Shown here piece by piece: positions 17,091 through 24,994 of a DNA stretch of 64,000 nt. The stretch is from assembly GCA_023407575.1 (NCBI GenBank), contig JAEYLX010000068.1, positions 62,001 to 126,000 on the forward strand, written 5' to 3'. How positions within the stretch are numbered: position 1 is the first letter of the stretch; the number at the start of each line of letters is the position of its first letter. The notes beneath the pieces are model-generated. The model was given only the letters and a program-made list of their open reading frames with translations. It was not told the DNA's origin and did not search any database. The DNA comes from Bacillota bacterium. GTDB lineage: Bacteria > Bacillota > Clostridia > Lachnospirales > Lachnospiraceae. The position numbers and the translations under genes are program-made.

Positions 17091-17563
17091 CCCTCAAGCT
17101 TTTCCATTTTATTGCGCACTCTAAGTTCTTTAAAGAATGATTGTAAAACCTTTGTACATTCCTCTTCCAGGACACCAATTTCCGTTTCTACCTGATGGTT
17201 AAATTCCTTCATTTGCAGAATATTAAGAATAGATCCTGCACAGCCCGCTTTTGGATTCATGGTTCCAATCACTACCTTTTTCACTCTTGCCTGTACGATT
17301 GCACCGGAACACATCTGGCATGGTTCCAAGGTCACATACATGGTACAGTCCTCTAATCGCCAATCCCCCAGAACCTTACTTGCCTTCTCTATCGCAATTA
17401 ATTCTGCATGTGCTAACGTTGTCTTCTTTGTGTTTCTTTTATTATAGCCTCTTCCAATTATTTTATCTTCATATACGATGACACACCCTATTGGCACCTC
17501 TCCAAGACGGATTGCCTTTTTTGCCTCTTTCAGGGCTTCACGCATATATTTTTCATTCTCCAT
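17087..17563 (-). CDS. tadA: tRNA-specific adenosine deaminase
   Basis: Converts A34 to inosine in the anticodon of tRNA-Arg(ACG). 158 aa from ATG 17563, preceded by AAAGGA; the open frame extends to 17707, but that extension overlaps the divergent gene and matches no family. Zinc and catalytic motifs are clear: THAE-type LAHAELIAIEKA with His and the catalytic Glu, and LEPCQMCSGAIVQARV with two Cys ligands. It starts MENEKYMREALKEAKKAIRL as usual. The SRP RNA gene lies downstream, an arrangement shared with Bacillus. The divergent radical SAM gene starts 80 bp away. Confidence 0.96.
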   Translation of the reverse strand: MENEKYMREALKEAKKAIRLGEVPIGCVIVYEDKIIGRGYNKRNTKKTTLAHAELIAIEKASKVLGDWRLEDCTMYVTLEPCQMCSGAIVQARVKKVVIGTMNPKAGCAGSILNILQMKEFNHQVETEIGVLEEECTKVLQSFFKELRVRNKMEKLEG

Positions 17564-17643
17564 TACAAATATTCCTTTGCTTCTAGACTTGAACCTTTTC
17601 ATTTGATATGATGATTTTAACATATCATATATGAGGTGACAAC

Positions 17644-18342
17644 ATGCAAATCCATGGCTATCAAAAACTAACTCTTTTGGATTATCCGAGTCATATTGCT
17701 GCTGCAATATTTCTTGCCGGCTGTAATATGCGTTGCCCTTTCTGCCATAATGCCTCTTTGGTAACCAGAATAATCTCTGAAAATGCCATACCTGAAGAAA
17801 CCGTTTTATCTACTCTTTACAGCAGAAAGCATATTTTAGAAGGTGTGTGCATCACAGGTGGGGAACCCACCTTGTATTCAGAGCTTCCAAGCTTGCTTGA
17901 AAAAATTAAAGCTTTAAACTTAAAAGTGAAGCTGGATAGCAACGGTACTAACCCATCTATGCTCAAAAGCTTAGTTAAGGATGGCCTCGTGGATTATATT
18001 GCAATGGATATTAAGAACTCTAAAGAAAAATACGCTATAACCACAGGTATTCCTTCCTTCTTATTGGATAAAATAAATGAAAGCATCGAATTTCTGCTTA
18101 CAGCTTCCATTGCCTATGAATTTAGAACAACCATCGTAAAAGAATTTCACACCCTAGAGGATATTGTCTCCATTGGTAAATGGATAAATGGAGCAACCGC
18201 TTATTATCTTCAAAGTTATAAAGACTCCTCGGATATGATACAGACCGGACTCAATCCTCATACAACAGATACCTTAATTGAATTCACCAATCTACTAAAA
18301 CCTTACCTAGCCAATGTGTTTTTGCGTGGTGTAACTATGTAG
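17644..18342 (+). CDS. Anaerobic ribonucleotide reductase activating protein-like radical SAM enzyme
   Basis: 232 aa. The radical SAM cluster motif CNMRCPFC (C-x3-C-x2-C) is at residues 28-35, followed by CITGGEPTL. It belongs to the NrdG-like family that activates the class III (anaerobic) ribonucleoside-triphosphate reductase by making its glycyl radical. The ATG is preceded by GAGGTG at a good distance. At 232 aa it is longer than E. coli NrdG (154 aa) and resembles the second clostridial type annotated as NrdG. No nrdD gene is present in the window, so the target enzyme is inferred from family only. Stops 86 bp before the acetyltransferase gene. Confidence 0.8.
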   Translation: MQIHGYQKLTLLDYPSHIAAAIFLAGCNMRCPFCHNASLVTRIISENAIPEETVLSTLYSRKHILEGVCITGGEPTLYSELPSLLEKIKALNLKVKLDSNGTNPSMLKSLVKDGLVDYIAMDIKNSKEKYAITTGIPSFLLDKINESIEFLLTASIAYEFRTTIVKEFHTLEDIVSIGKWINGATAYYLQSYKDSSDMIQTGLNPHTTDTLIEFTNLLKPYLANVFLRGVTM

Positions 18343-18427
18343 TTTTAAAGAAGCAATACGATTCATACATTTTTGGGGTTTCCCCAATTATCTAATATAT
18401 ATCTAAGAACGGAAAGGATTTGCTTTT

Positions 18428-18985
18428 ATGAATAAGTCCTATGAAACAGATCGATTGTTATTAAAGACCTTAAGCAGTGATGCTGCTCCTTTGGTCTTAA
18501 GCTTTTATCAGGAGAATAAGGCTGCCTTTGAACCTTGGGAACCTTTACGCAGTAATACCTTTTATACCCTTGCTTATCATACGGCTTCCCTTACTGCAGA
18601 ACATACTCAAATGCAGGAAGGCAAGCTCCTTCGTTTTTGGGTATTCTTAAAGGATTATCCTGACGAAATAATAGGTTCTCTTTGCTTTCAAAAAATAGCA
18701 AGAGAACCCTACTATACCTGCAGTCTTGGTTATAAGTTTGCTACGAAACACCAGCAAAGAGGCTATGCTCTTGAAGGTATTCAATCTGCAATTGAGCTGA
18801 TTTTTAGAGATTACCAGCTGCACCGAATTGAGGCTCATACTATGCCCGAAAATATAGCCTCTGGTAAATTGCTAGAGAAACTATCCTTTCAGTATGAAGG
18901 AATCTCAAGAGGCTTTGCCTTCATTCATGGTAAATGGAGGGACCATAAGCAATATTCCCTTATAAATCCTTATCATCAATCTTAA
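18428..18985 (+). CDS. GNAT-family N-acetyltransferase (RimJ-like)
   Basis: 185 aa, RimJ/RimL-like GNAT protein. It starts YETDRLLLKTLSSDAAPLVL, has the strand SCL/IGSLCFQKI and the acetyl-CoA segment YKFATKHQQRGYALEGIQSAI, then LHRIEAHTMPENIASGKLLEKLSF with the family's N-x2-S-x3-LEKLGF-type motif. Members acetylate ribosomal protein N-termini or small molecules; the substrate here cannot be read. The start has AAAGGA upstream. The last four bases overlap the convergent DUF6128-like gene. Confidence 0.88.
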   Translation: MNKSYETDRLLLKTLSSDAAPLVLSFYQENKAAFEPWEPLRSNTFYTLAYHTASLTAEHTQMQEGKLLRFWVFLKDYPDEIIGSLCFQKIAREPYYTCSLGYKFATKHQQRGYALEGIQSAIELIFRDYQLHRIEAHTMPENIASGKLLEKLSFQYEGISRGFAFIHGKWRDHKQYSLINPYHQS

Positions 18986-20391
18986 AAATTTACTGTTAAG
19001 TACCAATAGCCAAAATCTCCTTGCCTCGTTTCTCTTCTGCGAATGGACTTAAAGCTCTCAAACCCAAACATTTTTGCCATAAATTTTTCTCGGTTATGAA
19101 AAATTCCGGGTATCCCCAAAATATATCTAAATCCAGAAGCCCCCTGCATTTTTGCAAAAATCAAATGATGATAGCAATAGAACCCGTGTAGTAAAAAGCT
19201 ATTGCTACTGAGTGTCCAAAGCTCTTTTGGTAGTAACCCGATGTCTTTGGGTTCAATTTTTACACATAAAAGAATTTCATTGTCCTCAAAAGGATTAATT
19301 CTTTGCTGTTTTTCAAATAAATAGGTTGCTGTAGCAGGTTCATTTCGCATCTCAGCCGCCTCTAATTCGTTTGTATCCATGGATTCCAGTAACTGATTAT
19401 CTTCAACTGCCTCTGTTCCTTCCACATTATCCTCCAGTATTTCGTCTTCCTCAGCTTCATCTACATCCTCACTAAAATCCTCCTGTGCCTCCAGCTTTTC
19501 TGTTTGAATATTTTGAAGATAGTCTTGAATAAAATCCTGTTGGAGATTTTCAGAAAAACTCTGTTCAAAGCTCGACGAATTCTGCTGGTTATCTTCTGTC
19601 TGCCCATTTTGACTTTCGTCTTCTATAAATGGTTGATTCTGTCTCTCAAAAGTCTTCCAGCCTCTGGGTAATTTATATTTAGGAAGCAGCAACTCTTCTT
19701 CCAGCGTTAATTGCTCTGTAATATCCTTCAGGATATCTTCCAGCATTTCCTGTCCTTGATTAATCATCTCATCTAGTTGTTCCGGAGGTTCTTGAATCTC
19801 TGTAATAATACGTGTGTCCGCCTCCGTTTGATCTTTTTCTTCTGTTGGATTATTTTCTTCTGTTTGTTGCTCTCTATTGTTTTCTTCCTGGTTCCCAGTA
19901 GTCTCTCTATTATTATTGCCAATCGTACTTTTATGGTCTAGATTAGCTACCTCCACATTTTCTATATCAACCTGTTCCTTTGTATTTTGATTACTTGGTT
20001 TTAGGGCTTCTAGAACCTCTTTTGCGTGAATAGGCTTATCATCCCACTCTGTAGCAAAGAAAATATTATCATTTAAAAACAACAAAAGTCCGCCCATATC
20101 AGCTAACGTATGGCCTGAATTCATAATATTAGCTTCATTTGCAAGAAGTCTACTATCCATAATTTGATTCTTCAGCATAGTATCTCCCAAGTATACCAAT
20201 TCCATATTCTGCTGATTTCTTTGAATTAGGTAGGTTGGGAAAATGCTATCTAATTGACCAAGAAGCTGCATATGTAATGTAATTTTACATTGGCCGCCTT
20301 TTGCTTCTATTCGGGCATACCCAACATTTTTTCTTTTTACTCCGTTTTCATATTGATACATATAAGATACCATTCTTTTATAATCAGCCAC
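18982..20391 (-). CDS. DUF6128-like protein with long acidic linker
   Basis: 469 aa from GTG 20391 (GAGGGA nine bases upstream); the longer frame starts at 20400, too close to the ribosome site. Residues ~1-125 form a compact domain (NGVKRKNVGYARIEAKGGQC; HMQLLGQLDSIFPTYLIQR). Residues ~130-345 are very rich in Glu, Gln, Asn and Asp and likely disordered. Residues ~355-469 form a second domain (FEDNEILLCVKIEPKDIGLL; LHGFYCYHHLIFAKM; YILGIPGIFHNREKFMAKMF) that I place in the DUF6128 type known from Lachnospiraceae. No signal peptide or membrane segment. Function unknown. It overlaps the convergent acetyltransferase gene by four bases. Confidence 0.55.
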   Translation of the reverse strand: MADYKRMVSYMYQYENGVKRKNVGYARIEAKGGQCKITLHMQLLGQLDSIFPTYLIQRNQQNMELVYLGDTMLKNQIMDSRLLANEANIMNSGHTLADMGGLLLFLNDNIFFATEWDDKPIHAKEVLEALKPSNQNTKEQVDIENVEVANLDHKSTIGNNNRETTGNQEENNREQQTEENNPTEEKDQTEADTRIITEIQEPPEQLDEMINQGQEMLEDILKDITEQLTLEEELLLPKYKLPRGWKTFERQNQPFIEDESQNGQTEDNQQNSSSFEQSFSENLQQDFIQDYLQNIQTEKLEAQEDFSEDVDEAEEDEILEDNVEGTEAVEDNQLLESMDTNELEAAEMRNEPATATYLFEKQQRINPFEDNEILLCVKIEPKDIGLLPKELWTLSSNSFLLHGFYCYHHLIFAKMQGASGFRYILGIPGIFHNREKFMAKMFGFESFKSIRRRETRQGDFGYWYLTVNF

Positions 20392-20540
20392 AATAATCAC
20401 TCCCTCACTTTCTCATACCTTGGGTTAAATAATTCTATTCAATATATTCGAAAGGTCGTACCATTATTCCAAATCGCGGTTATTTTACTATCGGAACAGA
20501 TATGTTTACTGCCAGAAACGAACCCATTTATCCATATATT

Positions 20541-20592
20541 AAAAAATGCTCCTGATTAGACTTTTTCTTATGTCTAGTCAGGAGCATTTTTG
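20541..20592 (-). terminator. Terminator after rsmA
   Basis: AATGCTCCTGATTAGA (20545-20560) pairs with TCTAGTCAGGAGCATT (20572-20587) with one mismatch; T runs flank both sides. It lies just after the rsmA stop. Confidence 0.85.
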
Positions 20593-20595
20593 TTA

Positions 20596-21456
20596 TTAAC
20601 CTAATAAAGCATTTGTTAACCTTGCAAACTCTTCCAGGCTAAGTGCTTCTCCACGTATATTCTCAATCATCCCTATCTGTTCCAGAGCCTGCTGAATCTC
20701 TTCCTTTGAAAAAGACAATTCCGGCGAGTTATTCAGTCCGTTAACCAATGTTTTTCTTCTTTGATTAAAGGAGGCTCGAATTAAGCGAAACATTAATCTT
20801 TCATCCTTAACATCAATGACAGGCTTTTCATGGGTGGTTAATTTTATAACCGCCGACCCAACATTCGGTCGAGGCATAAAGCAATTTGGTGGAACATTTG
20901 CTGCTATATATGGCTTTGCATAATACTGAACTGCAAGGGATAGTGCACCATAGTCCTTAGTACCAGGTGATGCTTGCATTCTATCTGCCACTTCTCTTTG
21001 TACCATAACCGTAATATTAATCAGAGGAAGCTGACGCTCAAATAAATCCATAATAATAGGTGTAGTGATGTAATAAGGCAAGTTAGCTACCACTTTAATA
21101 GGTCTTCCTTGATTACGTTCTTGAACCAACGCGTTAATATCCAGCTTTAAGATATCACTGTTTATAATAGAGACATTATCGTATTCCGAAAGAGTATCTT
21201 CTAAAATTGGTATCAACATTCTGTCGATTTCCACCGCCACGACCTCTCTGGCATTTTCACACAGATACTGAGTCAATGTCCCAATTCCAGGTCCAATTTC
21301 TAAAACAAAATCGTCTTTCGTTATTTCTGCGGCTTGTACAATTTTATCGAGTACATGGGTATCAATTAGAAAATTTTGTCCGAATTTCTTTTGAAAGACA
21401 AATTTGTATTTATTTAATACTTCAATCGTGTTCTTTGGATTTCCAAGCTGTGCCAT
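20596..21456 (-). CDS. rsmA: 16S rRNA (A1518/A1519-N6) dimethyltransferase
   Basis: KsgA/RsmA dimethylates two adenines in the loop of helix 45 of 16S rRNA late in 30S assembly. 286 aa. It has KKFGQNFLID near residue 20, SAM motif I EIGPGIGTLTQ, the acidic EID, and catalytic motif IV NLPYYITTPI; PRPNVGSAVIKL and FNQRRKTL are typical of the C-terminal half. It starts 15 bp after the tatD stop, so the two are probably co-transcribed, as in many Firmicutes where tatD, rnmV and ksgA cluster (rnmV is absent here). Confidence 0.97.
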   Translation of the reverse strand: MAQLGNPKNTIEVLNKYKFVFQKKFGQNFLIDTHVLDKIVQAAEITKDDFVLEIGPGIGTLTQYLCENAREVVAVEIDRMLIPILEDTLSEYDNVSIINSDILKLDINALVQERNQGRPIKVVANLPYYITTPIIMDLFERQLPLINITVMVQREVADRMQASPGTKDYGALSLAVQYYAKPYIAANVPPNCFMPRPNVGSAVIKLTTHEKPVIDVKDERLMFRLIRASFNQRRKTLVNGLNNSPELSFSKEEIQQALEQIGMIENIRGEALSLEEFARLTNALLG

Positions 21457-21471
21457 ACATTTCCTCTCAAA

Positions 21472-22236
21472 TCATATATTATAAAATCTCTTTGCATTTT
21501 CATAGGTTGCTTGAAGAACTGCGTCATAATCTACCTGTTTAATTCTTGCTATTTCTTTTGCAACATACGTTAAATTATTTGAATTATTCCTGCTGCCTCT
21601 GTGTGGAACCGGAGCTAGATAGGGACTGTCCGTTTCTAACACCAGTTGTTCCAATGGAGCATACTCTACTACTTCCTTAAGCTTCTTGCCGTTAGTAAAG
21701 GTAAGTACTCCACCTATTCCTAAATAAAATCCCATATTAAGATATTGTCGGGCTTGTTCTACCCCATATCCAAAGCAATGTATGATTGCTCCCACAGAAT
21801 CTGCTTTTGCCTCTTTCATCATTTGGTACGTATCATTAGCAGCATCACGACTATGAATTACCATTGGGAGCTTTAACTCCTTTGCTAAATCCATCTGCCT
21901 GCTAAACCATTCCTTCTGTACCGGACGTTCCGGTATATCCCAATAATAGTCTAGACCAATTTCTCCAATAGCGACACTTTTTGCGTGCTGTGCCATTTCT
22001 TTTACCCATGCAAATTTTTCTTCATTCAGTTCCCCACAATTACTTGGATGAATTCCTACCGCAGCATAAATATAGGGGTATCGATCAGCGAGTTCTAATA
22101 CCTTTTCTACTGAATTAAACTCTGCACAGATATTAACGATGTAATCAATATTGTTCTTCGGAAATTGTTCTAACAAGGATTCTCGGTCTATATCAAATGC
22201 CTCATCATCATAATGGGCGTGTGTTTCAAAAATCAT
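21472..22236 (-). CDS. tatD: TatD-family metal-dependent deoxyribonuclease
   Basis: 254 aa amidohydrolase-fold protein. Metal ligands are visible: H6 and H8 in FETHAHYDD, the Glu in IGEIGLDYYWD, His in PMVIHSRDAAND, His in AIIHCFGYG, and the Asp in LETDSPYLAPVPHRG. Family members are 3'-5' exonucleases or related hydrolases. The start has GAGGTT upstream (AGGTTAGAAC ATG). First gene of the tatD-rsmA pair. Confidence 0.93.
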   Translation of the reverse strand: MIFETHAHYDDEAFDIDRESLLEQFPKNNIDYIVNICAEFNSVEKVLELADRYPYIYAAVGIHPSNCGELNEEKFAWVKEMAQHAKSVAIGEIGLDYYWDIPERPVQKEWFSRQMDLAKELKLPMVIHSRDAANDTYQMMKEAKADSVGAIIHCFGYGVEQARQYLNMGFYLGIGGVLTFTNGKKLKEVVEYAPLEQLVLETDSPYLAPVPHRGSRNNSNNLTYVAKEIARIKQVDYDAVLQATYENAKRFYNI

Positions 22237-22472
22237 GTTCTAACCTCGTACTCTCAATTTAGTTCTATTTATCATCTTTAACTTTTTAATTAATCTTGAC
22301 CTTTTAATTAATTAGCAGAAAGTCTTTTATATCCTACCCATTATACAATAGCTTCTTTACTATGACAACCTGCTATTATGATTAACCGTTACAGGCAAAT
22401 TAATAATTTGCTACAGTTCAGCCGAACCTAGTCTATAATATTTGGAATAATCCAGCATTTCACTTATATCGT

Positions 22473-22507
22473 AAAAGTGGCTACCACATAATGCGGCAGC
22501 CACTTAT
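22473..22507 (-). terminator. Terminator of the 51-aa ORF
   Basis: AAGTGGCTACC (22475-22485) pairs with GGCAGCCACTT (22495-22505), one mismatch. On the minus strand the stem is followed by a short T stretch. It lies just after the small ORF stop, which supports that ORF being expressed. Confidence 0.65.
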
Positions 22508-22510
22508 TAC

Positions 22511-22666
22511 TTATTGATCCTTATACTTGAAGTTCTGTCTTCCGACTCCTTCTTTTCTTGCATTGTGTGTTTGATTTTGATTTTCAGGCCTTACTGAATT
22601 CGTAACAGAATTCATCTTTTCCTGTTCTTTCTTTTGTCTGTTTTTTTCGCGTTTATCCTGATCCAT
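22511..22666 (-). CDS. Small basic 51-aa protein, hypothetical
   Basis: 51 aa, charged and without hydrophobic stretches. It begins MDQDKREKNRQKKEQEKMNS and has a middle part with HNARKEGVGRQN. A good site GAGGTGAG lies five bases before the ATG, and a terminator follows the stop, so I take it as a real gene. The N-terminal Lys-rich stretch and the HNxRKExxGxxN motif recall very short proteins of clostridia (CPC_1213-like family), but the match is from memory and uncertain. Function unknown. Its position between tatD and spmB gives no strong hint. Confidence 0.5.
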   Translation of the reverse strand: MDQDKREKNRQKKEQEKMNSVTNSVRPENQNQTHNARKEGVGRQNFKYKDQ

Positions 22667-22947
22667 AACTCACCTCATAGTATAGCATTTTACCTAATCA
22701 TTAGCTCAAATCTATGATAAAGCGACTTATTCGCTGTGAGGTTAGTATATGACAATTACAGAATTTTATGTAACCAGGTCCTGAATCTTGTAGTTTTCAA
22801 TATTTATTACTGTGTCAAAAGTCGTATTCATACTTTATTGATGAAATGTGGATTATATTAATGAAATCAAAATTCATGCTTTTATTAATCAAATCTTCAT
22901 CTACACGTCTGAATTAACCTGTTGGATCTTAAATTAAAGTTATTATA

Positions 22948-23475
22948 TTAAAAAACTAAATTTGTAATGATTGTACTGGCTGCAATACCACTTATAGTTG
23001 CGATCAAACAACCGATTAAGGTATATCTGGTTTTCTTTACTCCTGCTGCCATAAAATAAACAGCTAACGTATAGAAAATCGTCTCGGTGCTACTCATAAT
23101 GATACTTGTTAATCTTCCAAGATAAGAATCCGGACCATGCTCTTTATAAATATCCAGTAGCAAGCTAGTGGCGGCAGAAGAAGAAAACATTTTAATAATA
23201 ACCAGTGGCACTGCTTCTGAAGGAAAATGCAGCAGGTCGGTTAGTGGTTGCAAAAGATCGGAAACAATTTGCAATGCTCCCGAAGCTCTTAAGATGCCGA
23301 TAGCCACCATAAGCCCAATTAAAGTAGGCAAAATATCCAGAACCAGCTTAAATCCATCTTTTGCTCCCGTTATGAAATCATCAAATACATTTTGCTTTGA
23401 TAAAAGCCCCATACCTACAATATAGAAAAACAAAAATGGTATTATATAATCCGATATATAGATAAGAAATCTCAT
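22948..23475 (-). CDS. spmB: Spore maturation protein B
   Basis: 175 aa, the usual length, with four or five membrane segments of the nucleoside-recognition (Gate) domain. Typical segments: GAKDGFKLVLDILPTLIGLM, LRASGALQIVSDLLQPLTDL, PLVIIKMFSSSAATSLLLDI and MSSTETIFYTLAVYF. SpmA and SpmB are needed for dehydration of the spore core. The partner gene spmA, normally directly upstream, is found 19.4 kb away at 42.9-43.5 kb on the same strand. Here the gene upstream is the sugar kinase, 93 bp away. The start follows an AAAGGA site (23475). Confidence 0.95.
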   Translation of the reverse strand: MRFLIYISDYIIPFLFFYIVGMGLLSKQNVFDDFITGAKDGFKLVLDILPTLIGLMVAIGILRASGALQIVSDLLQPLTDLLHFPSEAVPLVIIKMFSSSAATSLLLDIYKEHGPDSYLGRLTSIIMSSTETIFYTLAVYFMAAGVKKTRYTLIGCLIATISGIAASTIITNLVF

Positions 23476-23568
23476 TTTTTAGTAGTCCTTTAAATGCTTT
23501 ATTTTATTCTATGAGATTCTTATACTACATATGAATACGTTTCTAACATGGTTGACAAACACCCAAAC

Positions 23569-24981
23569 TTATATACTGAGACGAGCCTCTTCTAAGGATG
23601 CAAATTCCTTCGCTGCTATCATTTGCACGATAATATTGCCTATGGCTGTAGCTTCACCTGGTCCGGCGACAACTTCTCTGCCAGTATATTTTGCGGTCAA
23701 TTCGTTTAAATAGGTAGCGTTTGAACCTCCCCCAATAATATGAATTTTATCATAGTGTTTACCAGTAAGCTTTTCAATTTCATCTAAAGAAGACGCATAG
23801 CATTTTGCAAGGCTGTTATAAATTACTGCTGCCAATTCATAAATACCTTCCGGTATTTGCTGATTTGATCTTTGGCAGAACTCCTGAACAGCCTGAACCA
23901 TGCTCTTAGGTGCCAGAAAGCTTTCATGATTGCAATCTACAATTGATGTGATTGTTTCCTTTTCAGCTCCAGTGCAAATCTCAGCGTAGGAAAGGTCTTT
24001 TGCAACCTCTTTACGTAGGGATTGAATCATCCATAATCCCATTATGTTTTTTAGAATTCTGTAACGATGATTATAACCTCCCTCGTTTGTAAATCCTGCT
24101 CTTCTACATTCGTCTGTACAATTGGGTCCCTCTGCTTCAATTCCCATTAAGGACCAGGTTCCCGAACTTATATATAGCACAGCTTTTTCAGTACTCGGTA
24201 TTGCTGCCACTGCTGAGGCAGTATCATGTGCGGCAGGAGCAACCACGTGGCAGTTATATCCAACCTCCTCTTGTATCTTAGGTTGAAGTTCTCCAATAAT
24301 GGTTCCAGGCATAATAAGCTCTTGAAACAGATGTTTTGGAAGCTGCAATTGCTCAATCAGCTCATAATCCCAGGTCTTTGTGTGAGCATTCAGGAGCATA
24401 CTCGTTGATGCAATGGTATATTCCTGACTCTTAACACCGCTTAATAGGAAATGATAGTAGTCTGGGGTAAAGAGCAAACTCTCCGTCTTTTCTAATGAAT
24501 CTTTATTCTTCTGGTAAAAAGACGGCTCATTAGCCGCATTAGCCTGGTATACTGATTCTTGTAAGGACATCAATTGATAAAGGGTGTTATATACCTGACT
24601 CTGAATTCCTGTTCTTTCATAGATCTCTTGTTCTGATCTTATTTTAGAAAGCAGTGAGGGCATTTCCTTCGTTCGTTGATCACGATATCCCACAGCCTCG
24701 CCGATACGTTTATCCTGTTTATCTAGGAGGACAAAATCAACGCCCCAGGTGTCAATCCCGACACTAATCGGAATTTTACCAATCTCTTTGCACTTTTTCA
24801 TTCCTTCTAAAATATGATAAAAGATTTTTTCAGTATTCCAGCAGAATGTGCCTTCTATTTCTTCCATGGAATTTTCAAAGCGATATATCTCCTCAAGACA
24901 TATCTTTTGATTATTTACACTACCCAAGATATGTCTCCCGCTGGAAGCTCCAATATCAATTGCCAAATAGTATTTTTGCAC
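23569..24981 (-). CDS. Rhamnulokinase/L-fuculokinase family sugar kinase
   Basis: 470 aa FGGY-family kinase that phosphorylates a ketose at position 1. It starts at GTG 24981 with GGAGGTC four bases upstream, 13 bp after the fucI stop; the longer open frame to 25104 overlaps fucI. The motif YYLAIDIGASSGRHILG is typical of RhaB-type kinases. Other marks are GIDTWGVDFVLL, APAAHDTASAV, YISSGTWSLMG and HIIGGGSNATYLNEL. By sequence it is RhaB-like; by operon it should act on L-fuculose made by the isomerase upstream. It could accept both. The aldolase that would follow is not in the window. Confidence 0.88.
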   Translation of the reverse strand: MQKYYLAIDIGASSGRHILGSVNNQKICLEEIYRFENSMEEIEGTFCWNTEKIFYHILEGMKKCKEIGKIPISVGIDTWGVDFVLLDKQDKRIGEAVGYRDQRTKEMPSLLSKIRSEQEIYERTGIQSQVYNTLYQLMSLQESVYQANAANEPSFYQKNKDSLEKTESLLFTPDYYHFLLSGVKSQEYTIASTSMLLNAHTKTWDYELIEQLQLPKHLFQELIMPGTIIGELQPKIQEEVGYNCHVVAPAAHDTASAVAAIPSTEKAVLYISSGTWSLMGIEAEGPNCTDECRRAGFTNEGGYNHRYRILKNIMGLWMIQSLRKEVAKDLSYAEICTGAEKETITSIVDCNHESFLAPKSMVQAVQEFCQRSNQQIPEGIYELAAVIYNSLAKCYASSLDEIEKLTGKHYDKIHIIGGGSNATYLNELTAKYTGREVVAGPGEATAIGNIIVQMIAAKEFASLEEARLSI

Positions 24982-24994
24982 TTTTGACCTCCGA

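Noticed and set aside
17564..17707. N-terminal extension of tadA to 17707
   Set aside because: The added 48 residues match no TadA, overlap the start of the divergent radical SAM gene, and a ribosome site lies before ATG 17563.
22237..22510. Possible further small ORFs between tatD and the 51-aa ORF
   Set aside because: No start with a ribosome site and no sequence that looks coding; only the terminator of the 51-aa ORF is supported.
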